From Bacteroidota bacterium (lineage in GTDB: Bacteria; Bacteroidota; Rhodothermia; Rhodothermales; Salinibacteraceae): a DNA stretch of 36,534 nucleotides. The stretch lies in NCBI GenBank assembly GCA_009908725.1, contig JAAAOT010000318.1, positions 1-36,534 of the forward strand, read 5' to 3'. A program made the position numbers and the translations under genes. Of this stretch, positions 1-8,463 are shown piece by piece. The notes under the pieces were generated by a model, which saw only the letters and a program-made list of their open reading frames with translations, was not told the origin of the DNA and did no database searches. Position 1 is the first letter of the stretch. Each line of letters begins with the position of its first letter.

Positions 1-1
1 A

Positions 2-2221
2 GCAACCTTCGTTCGCGGCCTCACGGTCGGGGAAGACGACCTCCGCTGGGTCCGGTTCGACCTTCACCGCCAGGCCGGCGGTGAGATGCGCGCCGGGCTC
101 CCCGTCGATGGGGAGGACGCCGCAGCCATTCTCCTTGTGCTCACCCGGACCTCGTTTCCGTTCGGGGCGACCGAGGGGGAGACGCGCGCCACCGTTCCGG
201 GCGGTGCCGGCACCTCGGCGCGAGGACAGGCACGGTCAGACGCAATCGGAAACGTCGGGCAGGCCGTCGGCCTCTATCGGAGTACGCCGCAGCAGGGTCT
301 TATCGCAGCGGACGAGGGGATGGAGCGGCTCTTTGGGTATTCGAAGGACACTCTCCGGGCGATCGATGCGGAGGAGATGCTCGTGAATCCCTCCGAAGCC
401 GAAGCGCTTCGTCGGCGTCGGCGGCAGAACGGCGGGCTCCATCGTGAAGAGATCCATTTTCGCCGTAGCGACGGTGATTCGTTCTGGGGCCTTTTCAACA
501 GCATACCGACGCACGATGACGACGGGGATGTGCTGTTCTACGACAGCATCATCATCGACATCACCGATCTCAAGGAGGCGCAGTTCGCGCTGCAGGCGGG
601 CGAAGAGCTGTACCGCGTTCTGGCGGAGCACTCTGTCGATATTATCACCCGTCACGCGCTGGACTCCACGTATCATTACGTCTCGCCGGCCGTGGAATCG
701 GTGCTCGGCTACACGCCGGAGGAGATGATGGGTCGGCGAGCCATCGACATCACGCACCCCGATGATCTTGGCATCTACCGCCAGATCGCGCGGGCGCTGG
801 ACGACGACGCTCGCATCAAGGAACGGGTCCGCTTTCGGCACAGGGACGGCCATTACGTGTGGTTGGAGGTGACCGGACGACTCGTTCGGGACCCGTCTTC
901 GGACCGGGGTATCGAGTACGTCGCGTCGTCGAGAGATGTGACCATGCAGGTGGAGTCGGAAAACGTGCTGCGGTCGACGGCGCAGCGGCTTCGCATCATG
1001 AGCGACATCAGTCAGGCGACGTTGCAGACCACGGACCTGCACACCGTCGGCCAGGTGGCGCTCGACACGCTTGCCCGTGCCATTCCGCAGTGCCGGTCTT
1101 CGATCCTCGCGTTTCGAAAAGAGGAAGGGTACGCCGAGGTCCTATCCGTACGCGCCGATGATGAGGCAGGCATCGATGAAGGCACTCGCCTCCCTCTCGA
1201 CTGGCTCCACACGTTCGACGCCCTCCAACGCGGCCTCGACGGACGCGTCACGGACCTGAATGAACTCTCCTCCTCGTCGCCGCTCCTCCAGCGCCTGAAG
1301 GAGATGGGCATTCAGTCGTTCATCTCTGTTCCTGCCATTCTGGACGGGCAGACCGTGGGCGCGCTCAACCTGGCGCACAGCGAGCCGGACGCCTTTTCAT
1401 CGGGCGATATCAACATGGCCCGGGAGGTGGCACGGCTCATCGCGCTGGCGATGCGGCAGAAGCGATACCAGGACGACCTGGTCGAGGCAAAGGAAGAGGC
1501 GGAGGAGATGAGCCGCCTCAAGTCCGCGTTTCTTGCCAACATGAGTCATGAAATCCGTACACCGTTGACCGCGATCCTCGGATTCGCGGACGTACTGGCG
1601 GACGAGTCTGAAGCGCCGCACGACGAGATCGCACGGCTGATCTCCCGGAGCGGACACCGCCTCATGGACACCCTCGAGTCCGTCCTGCAGCTTTCGCGAC
1701 TCGAGGCTGGCAACGTCGAACTGTCGCCGGAGCCGGTGGACGTCGCCGAGGAGGTGAGCGAGGTGGTTGACCTGATGCAGGCGAGAGCGGACGAGGAGGA
1801 GGTGGAGATTCGTGTCGACCTTCCGCCCGGAGAGGTGGCTGCCCGGCTCGATAGCATGGCGCTCTTTCGGGTCCTGAGCAATCTCGTGAGCAACGCCATC
1901 AAGTTCACCGAGCGGGACGGCAGGGTTTCCGTGACCCTCCGGGCATCCGAAGACTCGCTCGTTGTGACGGTTCAAGATACGGGGATCGGCATGGCGCCGT
2001 CCGTCATCCCGGAACTCTTCGGTGCGTTTCGGCAGGAGTCGACGGGGACGCGTCGCTCGCACGAGGGGAGCGGGCTGGGGCTCACGATCGTGCGTAGGCT
2101 GGTCGATCTGATGAACGGCACCATCACGGTTGACAGCGCGAAAGGTCAGGGAAGCACCTTCACCCTGGAGTTGCCCGTCGAACCCGACGACGCACCTGAC
2201 CCGGACTTCGACGACGCGTAA
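2..2221 (+). CDS. Sensor histidine kinase, PAS-PAS-GAF-HisKA-HATPase (5' partial)
   Basis: The reading frame is open back to the first base, so the gene begins upstream of the window; the first in-frame ATG is at 86. Counting from that Met, I see a PAS domain (about 60-165), a second PAS domain (about 174-295), a GAF domain (about 315-455), a HisKA dimerisation helix with the H-box NMSHEIRTPL (phospho-acceptor His488), and a HATPase domain with an N-box (NLVSNAIKF, about 600), G1 (DTGIGM, about 631) and G2 (GSGLGL, about 662). There is no transmembrane segment in the visible part and no receiver domain after the kinase. The enzyme should autophosphorylate and pass phosphate to a response regulator, which is not encoded here. 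The residues before 86 look like the end of another sensory domain. The signal sensed is unknown. Confidence 0.93.
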   Translation, partial: ATFVRGLTVGEDDLRWVRFDLHRQAGGEMRAGLPVDGEDAAAILLVLTRTSFPFGATEGETRATVPGGAGTSARGQARSDAIGNVGQAVGLYRSTPQQGLIAADEGMERLFGYSKDTLRAIDAEEMLVNPSEAEALRRRRRQNGGLHREEIHFRRSDGDSFWGLFNSIPTHDDDGDVLFYDSIIIDITDLKEAQFALQAGEELYRVLAEHSVDIITRHALDSTYHYVSPAVESVLGYTPEEMMGRRAIDITHPDDLGIYRQIARALDDDARIKERVRFRHRDGHYVWLEVTGRLVRDPSSDRGIEYVASSRDVTMQVESENVLRSTAQRLRIMSDISQATLQTTDLHTVGQVALDTLARAIPQCRSSILAFRKEEGYAEVLSVRADDEAGIDEGTRLPLDWLHTFDALQRGLDGRVTDLNELSSSSPLLQRLKEMGIQSFISVPAILDGQTVGALNLAHSEPDAFSSGDINMAREVARLIALAMRQKRYQDDLVEAKEEAEEMSRLKSAFLANMSHEIRTPLTAILGFADVLADESEAPHDEIARLISRSGHRLMDTLESVLQLSRLEAGNVELSPEPVDVAEEVSEVVDLMQARADEEEVEIRVDLPPGEVAARLDSMALFRVLSNLVSNAIKFTERDGRVSVTLRASEDSLVVTVQDTGIGMAPSVIPELFGAFRQESTGTRRSHEGSGLGLTIVRRLVDLMNGTITVDSAKGQGSTFTLELPVEPDDAPDPDFDDA

Positions 2222-2324
2222 GCTTTCGCGCCCGTTCGATCGGGGCGAAGTATCTAACGGTCATTCAACTAGGCAGGGACTGGAGAAACTGCTCTTCGAT
2301 GGAGAGATACCGCCGGTGTGCGTT

Positions 2325-3062
2325 ATGAGCAGGTTTTCCCGAATGGATCGACCGGATGACATGACATTTTCCTCTGCCGCCCTCTCGCAATTCTCTCTTT
2401 CCCGCCCGGTACGGACGGCTGTGACGGCCGTTCTTGCGGTCATGCTGCTCGCCGCTGTCCAGCCGGCCGAAGCCCAGCAGTGGCGCCAGACGGCGACCGT
2501 GATGGCGGATGTGAAGACGGGGCATGCCACGCGCGCCTTTATCGACACCGTGGCGAATCGGCTTCGCAAAAGTGACACGTTAATGGTGCGCCGCTCCCGG
2601 GATGGAGAACCCATGCGTCTCCAGACGCTGCAGCACTCGCTGCTCGCCGACGGTGTGGGGCTGCAGAGCGCCAACCGGATGTTCATCGACTACGAGTTCC
2701 AGATCGTCGATAACGAACTCATCGAGGAAATCCAGGACATCCAGCTTATCTTTCGACCGCCGTCGACGACCGAGCGGGACATCTCGGTGCTCTACCTCGA
2801 TGCCGAGCAGGAGATGGTCGCAGATGTGATGCGAGAATCCGGCGTGCCGGATGAGTCCAACGTAGCCATGACGCACTACTTCGTGAATGAGCTGTCCTTC
2901 CCCGCGCTGTCGCTCGATCAGAATGTGGAGGTGGTCAGTGCAGCGGGGCGTAATCTACGCGAAGGATATGACCAGCGGCGGAAGGTGCTGATGCGCCAGA
3001 TGAAAACGTTTATTTACGACCGGGACAAGGTGTACCATACCCGCATTCTGGCCGACCAGTAG
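2325..3062 (+). CDS. Secreted protein of unknown function, paralog A
   Basis: About 245 residues. The N-terminus has a basic stretch, a hydrophobic core (AVTAVLAVMLLAAV) and an AEAQ cleavage-like site, so it is probably exported to the periplasm. No known domain was recognised. The frame is open further upstream into the kinase gene, but export signals make a start at 2325, 2343 or 2361 far more likely; no clear Shine-Dalgarno decides between them. The mature region aligns with the product at 3403-4095 without gaps from the GVGL/GLGL motif to the C-terminal YD. Shared features are F-I-x-YEF-x-IV, RPP, DIS, SN, LSFP-x-L and LRE-x-Y. The two genes lie in tandem, separated by 340 bases, which points to a duplication. 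The product could be an envelope or adhesion-related protein; nothing in the sequence fixes the role. Confidence 0.8.
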   Translation: MSRFSRMDRPDDMTFSSAALSQFSLSRPVRTAVTAVLAVMLLAAVQPAEAQQWRQTATVMADVKTGHATRAFIDTVANRLRKSDTLMVRRSRDGEPMRLQTLQHSLLADGVGLQSANRMFIDYEFQIVDNELIEEIQDIQLIFRPPSTTERDISVLYLDAEQEMVADVMRESGVPDESNVAMTHYFVNELSFPALSLDQNVEVVSAAGRNLREGYDQRRKVLMRQMKTFIYDRDKVYHTRILADQ

Positions 3063-3402
3063 GCCCGGCGCGTTGGATGCCGCCTCGACCCATACGTTCT
3101 GGAAGCGGCCGGGCGTGCGGATGTCTCAGTGGGCTTTTGCTGTCGCACGAATATGGACCGGCCGCTCGTGGTCGAGGATCGCACGCTGCGAGCGCTTTGA
3201 CAGAATGTGGCAGTCGTGGATACGCGTTACCCGATCTTTTCCATTAGGTGCTCCAAAGGATGACGCGACCCGGTGATTGAAGCGTCATTCTCTTTAGGAT
3301 GGAAAGTGATATGTAGAACACACCGATCATAACATTTCCGCTTTCCGCAAGACGCCTATTCTACCTTTCCATTCGCACCGCTTGAACCTGCCGCTCGTTT
3401 CC
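3063..3402. other. Intergenic spacer between the two secreted paralogs
   Basis: This 340-base gap has no convincing gene; a 67-residue frame at 3073-3276 has no recognisable features. The part from about 3280 to 3360 is clearly richer in A and T than the surrounding DNA and probably holds the promoter of the downstream paralog, but I cannot assign firm -35/-10 or Bacteroidota-type -33/-7 elements. This suggests that the two paralogs are transcribed separately. Confidence 0.4.
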
Positions 3403-4095
3403 ATGTCCACGCCCCTTCGTGTGCCCCGATTTTCTCGCCCTCTCCCCGTTGCACTTCTTGTCGGTCTTCTGATGCTTACCGCTGCTCTGCCCGCTCAGGC
3501 GCAGCGATGGGCGCAGCGCGTCCAGGTCGTGAAGCCCGTGGTTGAGGACGGACCGGCGTACGCGCTCCTGGATTCGCTGGTGCACGCCTACGAAACCGCG
3601 GACGACTCGATGACGCTCCGGCGCACCCCTGATGCGACCCGCCAGCCGGTTCGACAGGTACGGGATGAGTTGCTCGAGGACGGCCTTGGTCTCGTAAGCG
3701 CGACGCACGTGTTCATCCAGTACGAGTTTTCGATCGTGCGCGATGAGTTCGTCGAAACGATCGAAGAGTTGCAGTTCGTTTACCGGCCGCCGAATGCGGA
3801 TGAAAAGGATATTTCTCTCTTCACCGTCCGCACGGATGAAGCGATTGTACAGGAGGTGATAATGACCCAGGGATTGCCGCAGGCGAGCAATCTGAACGCG
3901 GTCAACACCTTCGCCACACTGCTCTCGTTTCCTCGCCTTGCCACGACAACGGAGACGACGATCGTGTCGCTGAACAACCGAACCCTACGCGAGGACTACG
4001 CTCAGCAACGTGAGAACCTGACGGCACAGCTCGTCGAGCTCGTCTACGATGACGCCATGCCCGTTATGACGCGCGCAATGCCGCAGAACGAATAG
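3403..4095 (+). CDS. Secreted protein of unknown function, paralog B
   Basis: About 230 residues, starting at the ATG at 3403; a TTG at 3382 in the same frame is less likely. A signal peptide is evident: basic residues, then a hydrophobic core (VALLVGLLMLTAALP), then AQAQ. It is the tandem paralog of the product at 2325-3062, sharing the central YEF, RPP, DIS, LSFP and LRE-x-Y motifs in the same order and spacing. The region after the signal peptide, up to the GLGL motif, is more divergent between the copies. I recognise no catalytic motif, no lipobox and no transmembrane segment beyond the leader. Duplicated, exported and divergent genes of this kind are often envelope components, but that is inference only. 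Confidence 0.8.
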   Translation: MSTPLRVPRFSRPLPVALLVGLLMLTAALPAQAQRWAQRVQVVKPVVEDGPAYALLDSLVHAYETADDSMTLRRTPDATRQPVRQVRDELLEDGLGLVSATHVFIQYEFSIVRDEFVETIEELQFVYRPPNADEKDISLFTVRTDEAIVQEVIMTQGLPQASNLNAVNTFATLLSFPRLATTTETTIVSLNNRTLREDYAQQRENLTAQLVELVYDDAMPVMTRAMPQNE

Positions 4096-4255
4096 ACCCC
4101 ACTATATATCGGGATGTGCGGGCCGGGTGCCACCGTTGCTGGGCCCCGGCCCGTTCTGCGTCTTCGTGACAAACGCGCATCCGTGCCGGAAACATCGGGT
4201 TGGGCGGACGTTGACATAGGCTGTACGCAATCTCTGTCCCTCGTGTCCGGTACCT

Positions 4256-6070
4256 ATGCAGCAGCAGAATCTTCGCGACATCGCGATTGTCGCTCACGTT
4301 GACCATGGCAAAACCACGCTCGTGGATGCCATGCTCTGGCAAAGCGGTACCTTCCGTGACAACGAGGATGTCCAGGAGCGGGTCATGGACTCGATGGACC
4401 TGGAGCGGGAGAAGGGGATCACCATCATGGCAAAAAATACGGCGCTTCGCTATGAGGACTACAAAATCAACGTCGTAGATACGCCGGGGCACGCCGACTT
4501 TGGCGGTGAAGTGGAGCGAACCCTCCGGCTTGTAGACGGCATCATGCTGCTCGTAGATGCAGCCGAGGGGCCGCTGCCGCAGACGCGGTTTGTCCTCCAG
4601 AAGGCGCTCGAACTCGACCTTCCGGCGATTGTCGTGCTTAACAAGATCGACCGCAAGGATGCGCGCCCGGATGAGACGCTGGACGCGATCTACGACCTCT
4701 TCATCGATTTGGGGGCAACGGAAGAGCAGATCGACTTTCCCGTCCTCTACACCGTCGCGACGGAGGGGCAGTGCGCAGTTGAGCCCGACGGAGAGTTGAC
4801 CGACCTGCGCCCGCTCTTCGAAACGATCGTAGACACCGTCCCGGCGCCGTCCGGCGATCCGGAAGCGACGCTGCAGGTGCTGGTGACGAGCGTGCACGGC
4901 GACAACTACCTCGGACCGGTCGCGGTCGGGCGCGTGGAGCAGGGGACGCTCTCAGGCCGGCAGTCGATCAGCCTGTGTCATCGCGACGGTTCCTTCGAGA
5001 AGACGGAGGTGACCGCCCTCTTCACGTACGAAGGCCTGTCTCGCGTGGAGGCGGAGGAAGCCGGACCCGGCCACATTGTCGCGATTGCCGGCGTGGAAGG
5101 GATCGGCCTCGGCGAAAGCCTCTCCACGGCCGAGGATCCGGAGCCGCTCGAGCCGCTCCACGTGGACGAGCCCACGATGTCGATGGAGTTTCGCGTGAAC
5201 GACGGACCGTTTAGTGGTCAGGAGGGCGAATACGTCACGTCGCGCCAGCTCCGGGATCGTCTGTACGACGAGGCGCGCAACAACCTCGCCATCCGCGTGG
5301 AGGACACCAACACGCCGGAGCGCCTCCTTGTCTATGGCCGCGGCGAACTGCAGATGGCGATCCTGATCGAGCAGATGCGGCGGGAGGGATACGAGATGTG
5401 CGTCGGTATGCCGCAGGTCATCACCAAGCAGATCGACGGCACCAAGCACGAGCCGTACGAGCGAACCGAAATCGACGTCCCGAACGAACACGTAGGCGTC
5501 GTCATGGAACGCCTCGGGGAGCGGAAGGGCCAGGTTCAGCACATGGAGCACCAGGAGAGCGGTCGCGTGCGACTCGTCTTCGAGGTGCCCAGCCGCGGAC
5601 TCATCGGGTATCGGTCGAAGTTTCTGACCGACACGAAAGGCACCGGCCTCCTCACGCACCGGTTCGAGCGGTTCGACGAATGGGCCGGCGAGATCCCGCA
5701 CCGTACGACCGGTGCTCTCGTCGCCGATCGGAAAGGGAAGGTGACCGGCTACGCGCTGCTCAACCTGCAGGACCGCGGCGAATTCTTCGTCGCCCCCGGC
5801 GATCGGGTGTATAAAGGCATGATCGTAGGCGAGAACAACCGCCCGCAGAATCTCGACGTCAACATGACGAAGGAGAAGAAGCTGACGAACATGCGGGCCG
5901 CTGCAGGTGACGAGCTGGAGCGCCTTCCCCCGCCACGGGACATGTCGCTCGAGGAAGCCATCGAGTTTATCCGCGACGATGAGCTGATCGAAATCACGCC
6001 GGAGTCCTTCCGCCTTCGCAAGCGCCACCGCGACCCGAAAGAGCGCAAGCGCGCCAACACCGTAGCCTAG
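4256..6070 (+). CDS. typA: Translational GTPase TypA/BipA
   Basis: A 604-residue member of the EF-G-like GTPases, the usual length for TypA. The G1 P-loop AHVDHGKTT is at residues 13-21, the switch region carries [12 protein letters not shown]3 DTPGHADF begins at 75 and G4 NKID at 129. Domain II, the domain III and V folds, and the TypA-specific C-terminal domain ([13 protein letters not shown] onward) all follow. TypA binds the 70S ribosome and is known for roles in ribosome assembly, stress and cold growth; it is cytoplasmic. The start at 4256 places the P-loop where the family has it. The gene stands alone, with a 160-base upstream gap. Its 3' end faces a repeat-rich region and the convergent DUF6933 gene. 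Confidence 0.97.
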   Translation: MQQQNLRDIAIVAHVDHGKTTLVDAMLWQSGTFRDNEDVQERVMDSMDLEREKGITIMAKNTALRYEDYKINVVDTPGHADFGGEVERTLRLVDGIMLLVDAAEGPLPQTRFVLQKALELDLPAIVVLNKIDRKDARPDETLDAIYDLFIDLGATEEQIDFPVLYTVATEGQCAVEPDGELTDLRPLFETIVDTVPAPSGDPEATLQVLVTSVHGDNYLGPVAVGRVEQGTLSGRQSISLCHRDGSFEKTEVTALFTYEGLSRVEAEEAGPGHIVAIAGVEGIGLGESLSTAEDPEPLEPLHVDEPTMSMEFRVNDGPFSGQEGEYVTSRQLRDRLYDEARNNLAIRVEDTNTPERLLVYGRGELQMAILIEQMRREGYEMCVGMPQVITKQIDGTKHEPYERTEIDVPNEHVGVVMERLGERKGQVQHMEHQESGRVRLVFEVPSRGLIGYRSKFLTDTKGTGLLTHRFERFDEWAGEIPHRTTGALVADRKGKVTGYALLNLQDRGEFFVAPGDRVYKGMIVGENNRPQNLDVNMTKEKKLTNMRAAAGDELERLPPPRDMSLEEAIEFIRDDELIEITPESFRLRKRHRDPKERKRANTVA

Positions 6071-6079
6071 TGGCGAGGG

Positions 6080-6127
6080 GTTGAGGTGTGGGGTTTGAGG
6101 TGTGCGGTTTGAGGTTTGAGGTGTGCG
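6080..6127. repeat. Heptamer tandem repeat after typA
   Basis: Directly after the typA stop lies a run of 7-base units in register: GTGTGGG, GTTTGAG, GTGTGCG, GTTTGAG, GTTTGAG, GTGTGCG, preceded by a partial unit. The units alternate between two main variants. It lies in the convergent gap between typA and the DUF6933 gene and codes for nothing recognisable. Confidence 0.75.
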
Positions 6128-6162
6128 CGGTCACGGGCGTCCTGCCCACGAGTTCCGTTTAG

Positions 6163-6290
6163 ACGTTAATGCGTTGGAGCGTTGAAACGTTGGAGCATTG
6201 GGACGTTCACCCCTTCACACGTTCACCCCTTCACCCCTTCCCCCTTCACCCTCTCCCCCTTTCCCCCTTTCTCCCTTTCTCCCTTCCCCG
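6163..6290. repeat. Octamer array 1 (RCGTTRRN passing into pyrimidine octamers)
   Basis: This tract can be cut into exactly sixteen 8-base units without a phase break. It starts with GCGTTGGA-like units (ACGTTAAT, GCGTTGGA, GCGTTGAA, ACGTTGGA, GCATTGGG, ACGTTCAC). It then passes through CCCTTCAC and ACGTTCAC into C/T-only units such as CTTTCCCC and CTTTCTCC. The last part is a strand-asymmetric polypyrimidine tract of about 60 bases. It lies between typA and DUF6933 at their converging 3' ends. Confidence 0.85.
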
Positions 6291-6325
6291 TCAACTGGGA
6301 TCGTCGGGGAACGGGGTGTGCCGGT

Positions 6326-6850
6326 TTACTCCCAGGGGGAGCGGTTCCGCTCGATGCCCAGGGTGTCGTAGACGGCGTCTCGAGGGAAGAGTTTGAGGGC
6401 GATGATCGGTGTGCGAGCCATGGCGTCTTCCATCTCTGCCAGGTCGACCTCGTCCATGGATGATGCGCGACCGGCCAGGTGGCGAAGCGTGTGGCTGTAG
6501 TCCGTCTGCGTCCCGATGACACTTCGACTGTTCGTGCGTGCTACGACCACCTCGTCGGTCAAGCCCGAGCAGGCCTCCTGCCGCTGCCTGTCGGGCACGC
6601 CTAGCCGCGCGAGAAGCCCGGCAAAGCGATCCTTCAGATGGTGCACCGTCGTATTCAGTGACCGTCCGGGCACGACCACGGAGATACGCGTTTGAGGATG
6701 GGTGTAGAGCACGATCCATTTCCCGGGGAACGGCATGCTGATCGCATTGGCATACCATTCGCCAAACGGTCCCGTCGGGGAGGGAGGCGTCGCAACGGCT
6801 GACCGTTTGCTGTACGTCAACAAACGCCTTGTGCAGCGGATGACAGGCAT
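6326..6850 (-). CDS. DUF6933 domain protein
   Basis: About 174 residues from the ATG at 6850; a GTG at 6880 in the same frame would add ten residues but separates the start from the conserved opening. The opening MPVIRCTRRLL, the central EWYAN segment, the PGRSLNTTV region and the ARTNSRSVIG motif match my memory of the DUF6933 family, a small bacterial family with no assigned biochemical role. No signal peptide or membrane segment is present, so it is probably cytoplasmic. The gene is bracketed by two octamer arrays in the same orientation, about 35-40 bases beyond each end, which suggests an accessory gene. Family identity is from memory of conserved motifs and could be checked by a profile search. 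Confidence 0.75.
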   Translation of the reverse strand: MPVIRCTRRLLTYSKRSAVATPPSPTGPFGEWYANAISMPFPGKWIVLYTHPQTRISVVVPGRSLNTTVHHLKDRFAGLLARLGVPDRQRQEACSGLTDEVVVARTNSRSVIGTQTDYSHTLRHLAGRASSMDEVDLAEMEDAMARTPIIALKLFPRDAVYDTLGIERNRSPWE

Positions 6851-6889
6851 GATGACAGTGTTTAGACCAAGGAGTCCCACGTCCTGAGC

Positions 6890-7105
6890 ACGTTGAGGCG
6901 TTGATGCGTTGAGGCGTTGATGCGCTGAGGCGTTGATGCGTTGGGGCGTTGATGCGTTGGGGCGTTGAGGCGTTGATGCGTTAGGGCGCTGAGGCGTTGA
7001 GGCGTTAGGGCGCTGAGGCGTTGGGGCGTTGAGGCGTTAGGACGTTGAGGCGTTAGGACGTTGAGGCATTGAATCTTTCCCCCCTTCCCCCTTTCACACT
7101 TTCCC
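6890..7105. repeat. Octamer array 2 (27 units of 8 bp)
   Basis: Twenty-three units from 6890 to 7073 fit the consensus RCGTTRRN (GCGTTGAG, GCGTTGAT, GCGTTGGG, GCGTTAGG, ACGTTGAG, and GCGCTGAG variants) with no register slip. Four further pyrimidine-rich octamers (TCTTTCCC, CCCTTCCC, CCTTTCAC, ACTTTCCC) continue in the same phase to 7105. Positions 7 and 8 of the unit vary most and the CGTT core varies least. The array has the same composition order as the one at 6163-6290. It ends 17 bases from the stop codon of the broken DUF413 gene. Confidence 0.9.
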
Positions 7106-7122
7106 GTCTCGAAACCGTTTCC

Positions 7123-7379
7123 TCACCGTTTCGCCTTGCTCTTCTCCCACTCGATTCGCCGCTGGTAGCGCCACCAGAGGTCGGCGAAGTAGGCGCTTTC
7201 TGGATGAGCTCGACGAATCGTTCCTGGTCCTCGGACTCCGGCTCGATGGTGCCATCGGCGAGGGCCTGGAGCCAGTGACCATATCGTTTCAGGTCGCGCC
7301 GTTCGTCCGGATCGAAAATGCGCAGGCTGCTCTCCGGTCGGAAGTCGCGCCGTTCGAGGTATACGTCGTGGTCGGACAC
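7123..7379 (-). pseudogene. DUF413 (MaoP-like) gene with an apparent frameshift
   Basis: From a GTG at 7379 the frame reads VYLERRDF, then DLKRYGHWLQALADG and EPESEDQERFVELI, which resembles the first two thirds of DUF413/MaoP proteins (in E. coli: LLERHGYAFNEL, EPVTEEEKLFVAV). In that frame the sequence then becomes unrelated. A -1 shift near 7205-7212 restores HPESAYFADLWWRYQRR followed by a Lys-rich end and a stop at 7123, which matches the family C-terminus (EPVTEAERVWSKY). So the complete domain is present across two frames. Explanations are a real one-base indel, an assembly error, or less likely a programmed shift; no classical slippery heptamer is visible. MaoP acts with the maoS site in organising the Ori macrodomain in enterobacteria; the role in this phylum is unknown. 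Confidence 0.65.
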
Positions 7380-7496
7380 GGCTGGGCGATGGTCTGGTGA
7401 GCGAGGCTGGGTTTGTGCAGGTTGCGTTCGAGGGGGCGGGGGGAGACGGAGGCGAGAGGGGCCGGTGGTCGGTGCGAGGCCCGGCGGCAAGCGAAT

Positions 7497-8303
7497 CTAC
7501 CGGCGCTCGTCGGGGTCGTAGAGCGCGAGGCCGAGGGCCGTGCCGCCAACAACGGCGATCGGCATAACGACGAGGTTGAGGCCCGGGATCCAGAGGATAA
7601 GGCTGGTCGACAGCCCGAAGCCGGCGGCCATCGTCCGGTTCGCGTTCAGGAGTGCGAGCTTCTCCCGCCACGGCAGTCCGTAGCGGGCGAGAGCAACATC
7701 GGCGTACTCGACGGCCAGAAAAAAAGCGGCCAGTCCTGCGTGGAAGACGGTTGCGACCGGCGGACCTATGCCCGGCACGAGGTTTAGCGCAAGGACGGGC
7801 ACCGCGAACGCGATGTAGACGCCCGTCACCGCCGCGGTGCTGACGATCGACCGCACGAACCCGGTCCACATCGCGACCTCGTCCGGGGAAGGCGCGTCTC
7901 CGGTTAAAATCGCTTCGGCGCGAATGGAGAGCGCGTCGTTGAACGGGCTCGCCACGACGCCACCGAGAAGAAGCGCCGTGAGATAGGCACCCGCCACGCC
8001 GACGGCGATGAGGAGAACGTAGAGTACCGTCCATACGAGCAGGAGAAAGCCCGTCCAGAGCCCCTCGGCGACGGGGGCAGACCACCACAGAGCGAGCAGG
8101 TCGTCTGCGTATGCGATCGCCGTGGCGGCAACGCCGACAAAGAGCAGAACCCCGATCAGTGCCGGTGCCGCTGCCCAGGACCATAGTGACCGGTGGCGCC
8201 ACAGCAGGGCGACCGCACGAAACGGAAGCGCGAACCCACGCGCCCATCGGACAGGTGCCGGGGCAGAGCGTGCGGAGCGAAGGTTCGAGACGAGAGAGGC
8301 CAT
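7497..8303 (-). CDS. EI24/CysZ-like integral membrane protein
   Basis: A 268-residue protein with several hydrophobic helices: roughly 40-65 (AAAPALIGVLLFVGVAA), 85-120 (TGFLLLVWTVLYVLLIAVGVAG), 150-180, 185-210 and 225-255. The segment PFRAVALLWRHRSLW near the N-terminus and the ASPFNDALS motif after the second helix pair are typical of the EI24/DUF540 family that includes the CysZ sulfate permease. No sulfur-assimilation gene is adjacent, so a sulfate role cannot be assumed. The start at 8303 precedes a basic N-terminus. It lies upstream of the DUF413 remnant on the same strand. Confidence 0.82.
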   Translation of the reverse strand: MASLVSNLRSARSAPAPVRWARGFALPFRAVALLWRHRSLWSWAAAPALIGVLLFVGVAATAIAYADDLLALWWSAPVAEGLWTGFLLLVWTVLYVLLIAVGVAGAYLTALLLGGVVASPFNDALSIRAEAILTGDAPSPDEVAMWTGFVRSIVSTAAVTGVYIAFAVPVLALNLVPGIGPPVATVFHAGLAAFFLAVEYADVALARYGLPWREKLALLNANRTMAAGFGLSTSLILWIPGLNLVVMPIAVVGGTALGLALYDPDERR

Positions 8304-8403
8304 AGACGATCGGGGCAGGGAAAATCGAGGGACGCAGCGGCATCAGAACGCGGCACACCGCGGATTCGCCCTGCCAACCTATAACCCAGCCGCCGTCTTC
8401 TAC

Positions 8404-8436
8404 AAAAACCGCGCACGACCCGAAGACCGTGCGCGG
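8404..8436 (-). terminator. Rho-independent terminator of the AP2-domain gene
   Basis: A 9-bp perfect stem (CCGCGCACG at 8409-8417 with CGTGCGCGG at 8428-8436) and a 10-base loop. Read on the minus strand it is followed by five T residues (8404-8408). It lies 28 bases beyond the stop codon of the AP2-domain gene. Confidence 0.8.
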
Positions 8437-8463
8437 CGCTGTGCTCGTCGGACGTGGTCCGTA

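Noticed and set aside
4952-6028. 358-residue minus-strand open frame
   Set aside because: Antisense shadow of typA with no domain of its own.
6890-7073. CRISPR array
   Set aside because: Units are 8 bp and contiguous with no unique spacers, and no cas gene is present.
7123-8358. 411-residue minus-strand frame spanning the EI24-like gene
   Set aside because: Only its last 30 or so codons carry protein-like signal (the C-terminal part of the DUF413 gene). The rest is an out-of-frame reading of the EI24-like gene.
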